From Eubacteriales Family XIII. Incertae Sedis bacterium (GTDB lineage Bacteria > Bacillota > Clostridia > Peptostreptococcales > Anaerovoracaceae): 9,380 nt of DNA. The notes below the pieces were generated by a model that was not told where the DNA came from, made no database searches, and was given only the letters and a program-made list of their open reading frames with translations. The position numbers were made by a program, and so were the translations under genes. The stretch spans positions 1-9,380 of the forward strand of contig JAISEX010000059.1 of NCBI GenBank assembly GCA_031263875.1. Reading direction: 5' to 3'. Of this stretch, positions 6,216 through 9,380 are shown piece by piece (within the stretch, counting starts at the first letter, position 1; each line of letters begins with the position of its first letter).

Positions 6216-6375
6216 AATTTACCTCATTTCTGCTAACGCGGCGAATGAATCGCCGCTTGCAGAAACAAATTCCTGATGAAAATGTTTCTGCCAACAATAG
6301 TTTCTTAAATTTTTGTTTTTTCCCCTTCATGAGGCAAATTGATTGAAATGCCTCCGGCGGCGTGTGAAAAGTTTT
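6216..6375 (-). repeat. copA-copZ spacer packed with four inverted repeats
   Basis: Four perfect inverted repeats follow each other. GTGTGAAAA pairs with TTTTCACAC at 6362-6381, across the copA stop codon. GAGGCA pairs with TGCCTC at 6331-6354 (12-nt loop). GCAGAAACA pairs with TGTTTCTGC at 6259-6291 (15-nt loop). GCGGCGA pairs with TCGCCGC at 6238-6256 (5-nt loop). An 11-bp direct repeat, TTTCTGC[TC]AAC in plus-strand sense, occurs at 6227-6237 and 6285-6295. None of the hairpins is followed by a T-run in the direction of copA transcription. Plausible roles are mRNA stabilisation or processing between copA and copZ, or operator sites for a copZ promoter. Confidence 0.7.
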
Positions 6376-8790
6376 TCACACTTGTTCCTCCATAATCTGC
6401 TCCGTATTAAAAGTTTCAGCAGCTTCCGCGCCGTCCGCTTCGCCGCGCGGCACTTCCCGATGTGAAGTTACGCCTTCGTCCGGCATTATAGACATTATAC
6501 CGGCAGAAGCCGCTCGCCCGCCAGCCGTCCACCGCGGCGCCTTAAACCGCTTCAAGCGGAGGGCGTTCGTGAGAACGGAAACGGAACTGAGGCTCATCGC
6601 CGCGGCCGCGATCATCGGATTGAGAAACGGCCCGTTCCACAGCAGGTGGAGCATACCCGCCGCGATGGGGATCCCGATAATATTATAGCCGAACGCCCAA
6701 AAGAGGTTTTGCTTGATGTTGCGGATGGTGTTTTTGGAAAGTTTGATGGCGGTGGGAACGTCCATCAGATCGCTCCGCATCAGCACGATGTCCGCGCTTT
6801 CCATCGCCACGTCCGTGCCGGAACCGATGGCGATCCCGATATCGGCCTGCGCCAGAGCGGGCGCGTCATTGATCCCGTCGCCGACCATCGCGACCATGCG
6901 ACCCTCGCCCTGCAGCTTCTTCACCTCACCCGCCTTATCCTGCGGCAGGACTTCCGCGAGAACGCGCGTAACGCCCACTTGCTTCGCGATAGCGGCCGCG
7001 GTCTTTTTGTTGTCGCCCGTGATCATTGCCACCTCGATGCCCATCTCGTGCAGATGTTCGATCGCCGCCGCGCTTGATGCTTTGATAACGTCGGCCACCG
7101 CCACGATGCCGGCCGGCTGCCCGCCTATGGCGACGTACATCGGCGTCTTGCCTTCTTCCGCGAGCCTCCCTGCCGCGTCTTCCATTCCCGCGAAGGAAAT
7201 GCCGCGTTCGTTCATCAGTAGGAGATTTCCCGCGAGAACATTTTTCCCGCCGACCTGCGCCTCGATGCCGCGCCCCGTCAGGGAATGAAAGCCGTCCACC
7301 GCGAGCAGATCCATGCCGCTGTCCTGCGCTTTTGCCGCGATCGCCTGGCCCAGCGGATGCTCCGATCCCCATTCGGCGGAAGCGGTCATAAGCAGAAGAT
7401 CGTCCGCGGAAACGCCGCCGGTCGTCAGAATGTCGGTGACCGCCGGCTTGCCCTCGGTAATCGTGCCGGTCTTGTCGAACACGATGGTCTGTATCTTGTG
7501 CGCCGTTTCCAGCGCCTCGCCGCCCTTGATAAGAATGCCGTTTTCCGCGCCTTTTCCCGTGCCGACCATAATGGCGGTCGGTGTCGCCAGGCCGAGCGCG
7601 CACGGACAGGCGATTACCAATATTGAAATGAATATTGTCAGCGCGAGCTTGATATCGCCGCCCGTCCCGAAGAACCACGCTGCCCCCGCCACGAGAGCGA
7701 TCAGGCAGACGATCGGAACGAACACGCCGGAAATCTTATCGGCCAGCGCCGCGATGGGCGCCTTGCTGCCCTGAGCGTCCTCGACCAGCTTGATAATGTG
7801 CGCCAGAGCCGTGTCCGCCCCGATTTTATCCGCGCGGAACCGGATCGCGCCGGTCGTGTTGATCGTCGCGGCGTAGACGGGGCTGCCCGCTTTCTTGTCC
7901 ACCGGCATGCTCTCGCCCGTCAGCATGGATTCGTCGATGGCGGTGTATCCCGCCGTGACCGTGCCGTCCACCGGAATTTTCGCGCCGGGTTTCACCACGA
8001 TCACATCGCCGACCTCCACGTCGGCAAGCGGAATTTCCCGTTCCACGCCGTCCTGTATAATGACCGCCGTTTTCGGCGCCAAGCCCATCAGCTTCTTGAT
8101 GGCTTCGCTCGTCCGGCCCTTCGACACGGCCTCCAGCGATTTGCCCAAAAGTATCAGCGTGATAATCACGCCCGCCGTTTCAAAGTAGAGCGATTCCGCC
8201 GCCATAAAGTGGCCGCGCGCGATCTGCCACGTGTTATAAACGCTGTAAAGCACCGCGGCGGTGGTGCCGACGGCGATCAGAGAATCCATATTGGGGCTTC
8301 GCTGCAACAGTGACCGGAAGCCGACCGTGTAAAATCTATAGCCCACGCCGATGACCGGAGCGACCAACGCCAGTTCTAAAAGCGCGTAAAGCAGTGCGTG
8401 ATCCATCGGGTCGAGCCCGCTCGGGTACGGCAGCCGTATCCCGTAGCGTGTCAGCATCGGGACCATCGCGATATACAAAAGCGGCAGCGAGAACGCCGCG
8501 GCGACGATAAATTTCGTCCACAGCGTCCGAATTTCCTTCTGTTTGCGCGCGCGATCCTCATCGCCGGCGTCCGTCCGGTCGATCTCCGCCGCCTCGTAGC
8601 CCGCCTTCCCGACCGCCTCCTGTATGGCGGCGAGGCGGATCTGCCGCGGTTCGTAAGAGAACGTGGCCCTCTCGGTCGCGAGATTGACCGAAACGTTTTC
8701 CGTCCCTTCCAGTTTCCCGATAACATTCTCCACCCGCCGCGCGCAGGCCGCGCAGGTCATGCCGTGTATGCTGAATACGTGAGTTTCCAT
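6376..8790 (-). CDS. copA: Cu(I)-exporting P1B-type ATPase CopA
   Basis: This 804-aa integral membrane pump moves Cu(I) out of the cytoplasm at the cost of ATP. There is one N-terminal HMA domain (metal loop G-M-T-C-A-A-C, Cys13/Cys16), then eight expected membrane helices. Motifs in order are TGES (291-294, actuator), the transport site CPC (395-397), DKTGT with phosphorylated D439, the P1B-specific HP pair (H478-P479) in the nucleotide domain, and GDGINDAP (637-644). Y702-N703 in helix 7 and M732-S733 with S735-S736 in helix 8 are the Cu(I)-specific signature of the P1B-1 subgroup. The start is preceded by AAAGGGA at 9 nt. About 55 residues follow the last helix, ending in an acidic tail (E-E-Q-V); many relatives stop soon after the N-A-L-R-L-K segment that is found here at about 742-747. 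It leads a minus-strand unit with copZ downstream. Confidence 0.96.
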   Translation of the reverse strand: METHVFSIHGMTCAACARRVENVIGKLEGTENVSVNLATERATFSYEPRQIRLAAIQEAVGKAGYEAAEIDRTDAGDEDRARKQKEIRTLWTKFIVAAAFSLPLLYIAMVPMLTRYGIRLPYPSGLDPMDHALLYALLELALVAPVIGVGYRFYTVGFRSLLQRSPNMDSLIAVGTTAAVLYSVYNTWQIARGHFMAAESLYFETAGVIITLILLGKSLEAVSKGRTSEAIKKLMGLAPKTAVIIQDGVEREIPLADVEVGDVIVVKPGAKIPVDGTVTAGYTAIDESMLTGESMPVDKKAGSPVYAATINTTGAIRFRADKIGADTALAHIIKLVEDAQGSKAPIAALADKISGVFVPIVCLIALVAGAAWFFGTGGDIKLALTIFISILVIACPCALGLATPTAIMVGTGKGAENGILIKGGEALETAHKIQTIVFDKTGTITEGKPAVTDILTTGGVSADDLLLMTASAEWGSEHPLGQAIAAKAQDSGMDLLAVDGFHSLTGRGIEAQVGGKNVLAGNLLLMNERGISFAGMEDAAGRLAEEGKTPMYVAIGGQPAGIVAVADVIKASSAAAIEHLHEMGIEVAMITGDNKKTAAAIAKQVGVTRVLAEVLPQDKAGEVKKLQGEGRMVAMVGDGINDAPALAQADIGIAIGSGTDVAMESADIVLMRSDLMDVPTAIKLSKNTIRNIKQNLFWAFGYNIIGIPIAAGMLHLLWNGPFLNPMIAAAAMSLSSVSVLTNALRLKRFKAPRWTAGGRAASAGIMSIMPDEGVTSHREVPRGEADGAEAAETFNTEQIMEEQV

Positions 8791-8812
8791 ATAATAAAAT
8801 CCCTTTTTTGTT

Positions 8813-8880
8813 CGTGCGGCGGTTCTGTCTTTTCTGATGACCGCTTATATTATGGGTACCTCTAAAACCTCTGCCGCACG
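8813..8880. repeat. Inverted repeat enclosing the copA leader
   Basis: CGTGCGGC at 8813-8820 is matched by GCCGCACG at 8873-8880. With a G-T and a G-C pair further in, the arms pair over about 10 bp around a 48-52 bp interior. The interior contains the only -10-like sequence before copA, so the arms bracket the promoter or leader. Confidence 0.55.
8844..8854 (-). promoter_or_regulatory. copA: Candidate -10 element of the copA promoter
   Basis: The minus strand reads CATAATATAAG here, holding two overlapping -10-like hexamers (CATAAT and TATAAG, each 5 of 6), about 55 bp before the copA ATG. No good -35 hexamer lies at normal or lengthened (19-20 bp) spacing. Either an activator is needed or the true promoter is elsewhere. 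I see no clear CopY (TACAnnTGTA) or CsoR-type box. Confidence 0.35.
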
Positions 8881-8916
8881 TCTTTGCCGCGCATTTTTAC
8901 CGTGCTTCTTCGGCAA

Positions 8917-8985
8917 CGCTTTGGATGAGACTCGCCTGCGGCTCGCAGCTAATCCTCGAAATACCACCCGCTTTGGATGTGACTC
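8917..8985. repeat. Two-copy direct repeat upstream of copA
   Basis: CGCTTTGGATG[AT]GACTC occurs at 8917-8933 and again at 8969-8985, one mismatch in 17 bp, 52 bp apart. The sequences after each copy are also loosely alike (CTCGC-rich, then a GGCT or AGCT followed by AT-x-CCT-x-CG). No gene is supported here, so this looks like an intergenic repeat family, not coding sequence. Confidence 0.6.
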
Positions 8986-9113
8986 TCTCGCTTCGCTCGC
9001 TCGCGGCTGTATTCCTACGTTTTTTGCCTATGAATCGCGGCAAACTTCGCGACAAATCCACACGACAGTGGCTTTAGCGGCACCCAATATCATTTTCGCA
9101 TAAACACATGATA

Positions 9114-9143
9114 TTGCAAGTACGCACCTTTTTGTGATATAGT
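9114..9143 (+). promoter_or_regulatory. Candidate rightward promoter leaving the window
   Basis: TTGCAA (9114-9119, 4 of 6 to the -35 consensus) and TATAGT (9138-9143, 5 of 6 to the -10 consensus) are separated by 18 bp. The region is locally AT-rich between GC-rich blocks. It points to a + strand gene beyond the right edge. AGAGAGG near 9170 is not followed by a convincing coding start in this window. Confidence 0.5.
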
Positions 9144-9167
9144 ACCTAAAACGATACTATGCATAGT
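9138..9167. promoter_or_regulatory. Operator-like palindromes overlapping the start of the rightward promoter
   Basis: ACTATGCATAGT at 9156-9167 is a perfect 12-bp palindrome. In addition ATAGTA (9139-9144) and TACTAT (9155-9160) form an inverted repeat that overlaps the -10 hexamer. Dyads placed from the -10 to just past the transcription start are typical repressor sites for dimeric regulators such as the PadR, MarR or GntR families. No such regulator gene is in the window. Confidence 0.5.
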
Positions 9168-9194
9168 GCAGAGAGGCATCATACCGCGGACGCA

Positions 9195-9363
9195 TGGGGC
9201 ACGAGTGCCCCACCGGAGCCTGTTTTACGCGGCTGCGCGGCATTGTAATGTAAAACAGGACAGCGAAGCGAGGCGAAGCCGAGCGGAGGAGTGAGCGCAG
9301 CGAACGTTAGCTCCGTCGTACCTCGCACATCGAGGAGCGCAGCGGCTCCGCCGCGTGGCGCTC
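9195..9363. repeat. Dense cluster of GC-rich hairpins at the right edge
   Basis: Successive perfect inverted repeats are TGGGGCAC/GTGCCCCA (9195-9212), CCTGTTTTAC/GTAAAACAGG (9219-9259, 21-nt loop), CGGAG/CTCCG (9284-9315), CCTCG/CGAGG (9321-9335) and GAGCGC/GCGCTC (9335-9363) with an inner GCGG/CCGC stem. Between them the text is built of AGCGAAGCGAGG-like words. There is no open reading frame of note. It may be a palindromic repeat element inserted between the promoter at 9114 and its gene, or a structured RNA leader. The cluster runs into the window end. Confidence 0.6.
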
Positions 9364-9380
9364 TACCGTGCGCGGGAGAA

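Larger units (their letters stand above)
8791..9380. other. 590-bp gene-free right end
   Basis: No coding region is supported. From left to right it holds the copA ribosome site (AAAGGGA, 8800-8806 on the minus strand), the candidate copA -10, a two-copy direct repeat, an AT-richer stretch with a rightward promoter and operator-like dyads (about 9090-9170), and the hairpin cluster. An 88-codon + strand reading at 8837-9103 has no good ribosome site and runs through the repeats, so it is not called. Confidence 0.6.

Noticed and set aside
6259..6323. Plus-strand intrinsic terminator: 9-bp stem then a T-rich run
   Set aside because: The T-run starts well after the stem instead of right behind it, and no + strand gene ends upstream; kept only as an inverted repeat.
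6109..6330. Minus-strand frame starting MKGKKQKFKK in the copA-copZ gap
   Set aside because: GGAGG is too far from its ATG (about 20 nt), it runs into copZ in another frame, and its composition becomes arginine-rich there.
6935..7678. Minus-strand frame of 247 codons overlapping copA in another frame
   Set aside because: It has the arginine/glycine-rich composition typical of a frame-shifted read of copA, which itself shows every P-type ATPase motif.
8837..9103. Plus-strand 88-codon frame in the right intergenic region
   Set aside because: It spans the direct repeats and the reverse side of the copA promoter, lacks a ribosome site, and its sequence suggests no known protein.

Overview
The window reads as chromosome of a GC-rich, strictly or mostly anaerobic Firmicute of the Clostridia type. 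This is inference from strong AGGAGG-like ribosome binding sites, tight operon packing with start/stop overlaps, a Trep_Strep/MptD-type membrane protein, and clostridial-looking flavodoxin, ABC half-transporters and copper genes. No rRNA, tRNA, CRISPR array or transposase gene was seen.

Left block, + strand, about 1-5041: one compact transcription unit entered from the left. It holds the last 26 codons of an ABC half-transporter, a small six-helix membrane protein of the MptD/Trep_Strep putative ECF S-component family, a flavodoxin, two complete fused-domain ABC half-transporters (616 and 585 aa, a likely heterodimer related to the IrtA/IrtB siderophore-importer type), and a 69-aa HMA (CopZ-like) metal-binding protein. 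Gaps are short or negative, and each gene has its own Shine-Dalgarno sequence. The combination suggests metal or metallophore handling: the membrane proteins move a chelate, the flavodoxin supplies electrons and the HMA protein takes the metal. That scheme is a hypothesis.

Right block, - strand, about 8790-5057: a Cu(I) P1B-type ATPase (copA), a second CopZ-like chaperone, and an OmpR/PhoB-type response regulator with no sensor kinase in view. The regulator ends 15 bp from the end of the + strand HMA gene, so the two blocks converge. The copA-copZ gap (about 160 bp) is packed with inverted repeats. The gap between the second copZ and the regulator (about 250 bp) is partly AT-rich and has no convincing gene.

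Right edge, about 8791-9380: no gene is supported. It contains the copA leader, a two-copy direct repeat, a likely rightward promoter with a palindromic operator-like site, and a dense run of GC-rich hairpins that continues to the window end.

The best candidate for something undescribed is the pairing, in one operon, of an MptD-type S-component-like protein, a flavodoxin, IrtAB-like ABC subunits and an HMA metallochaperone, placed head-on against a copper efflux set.
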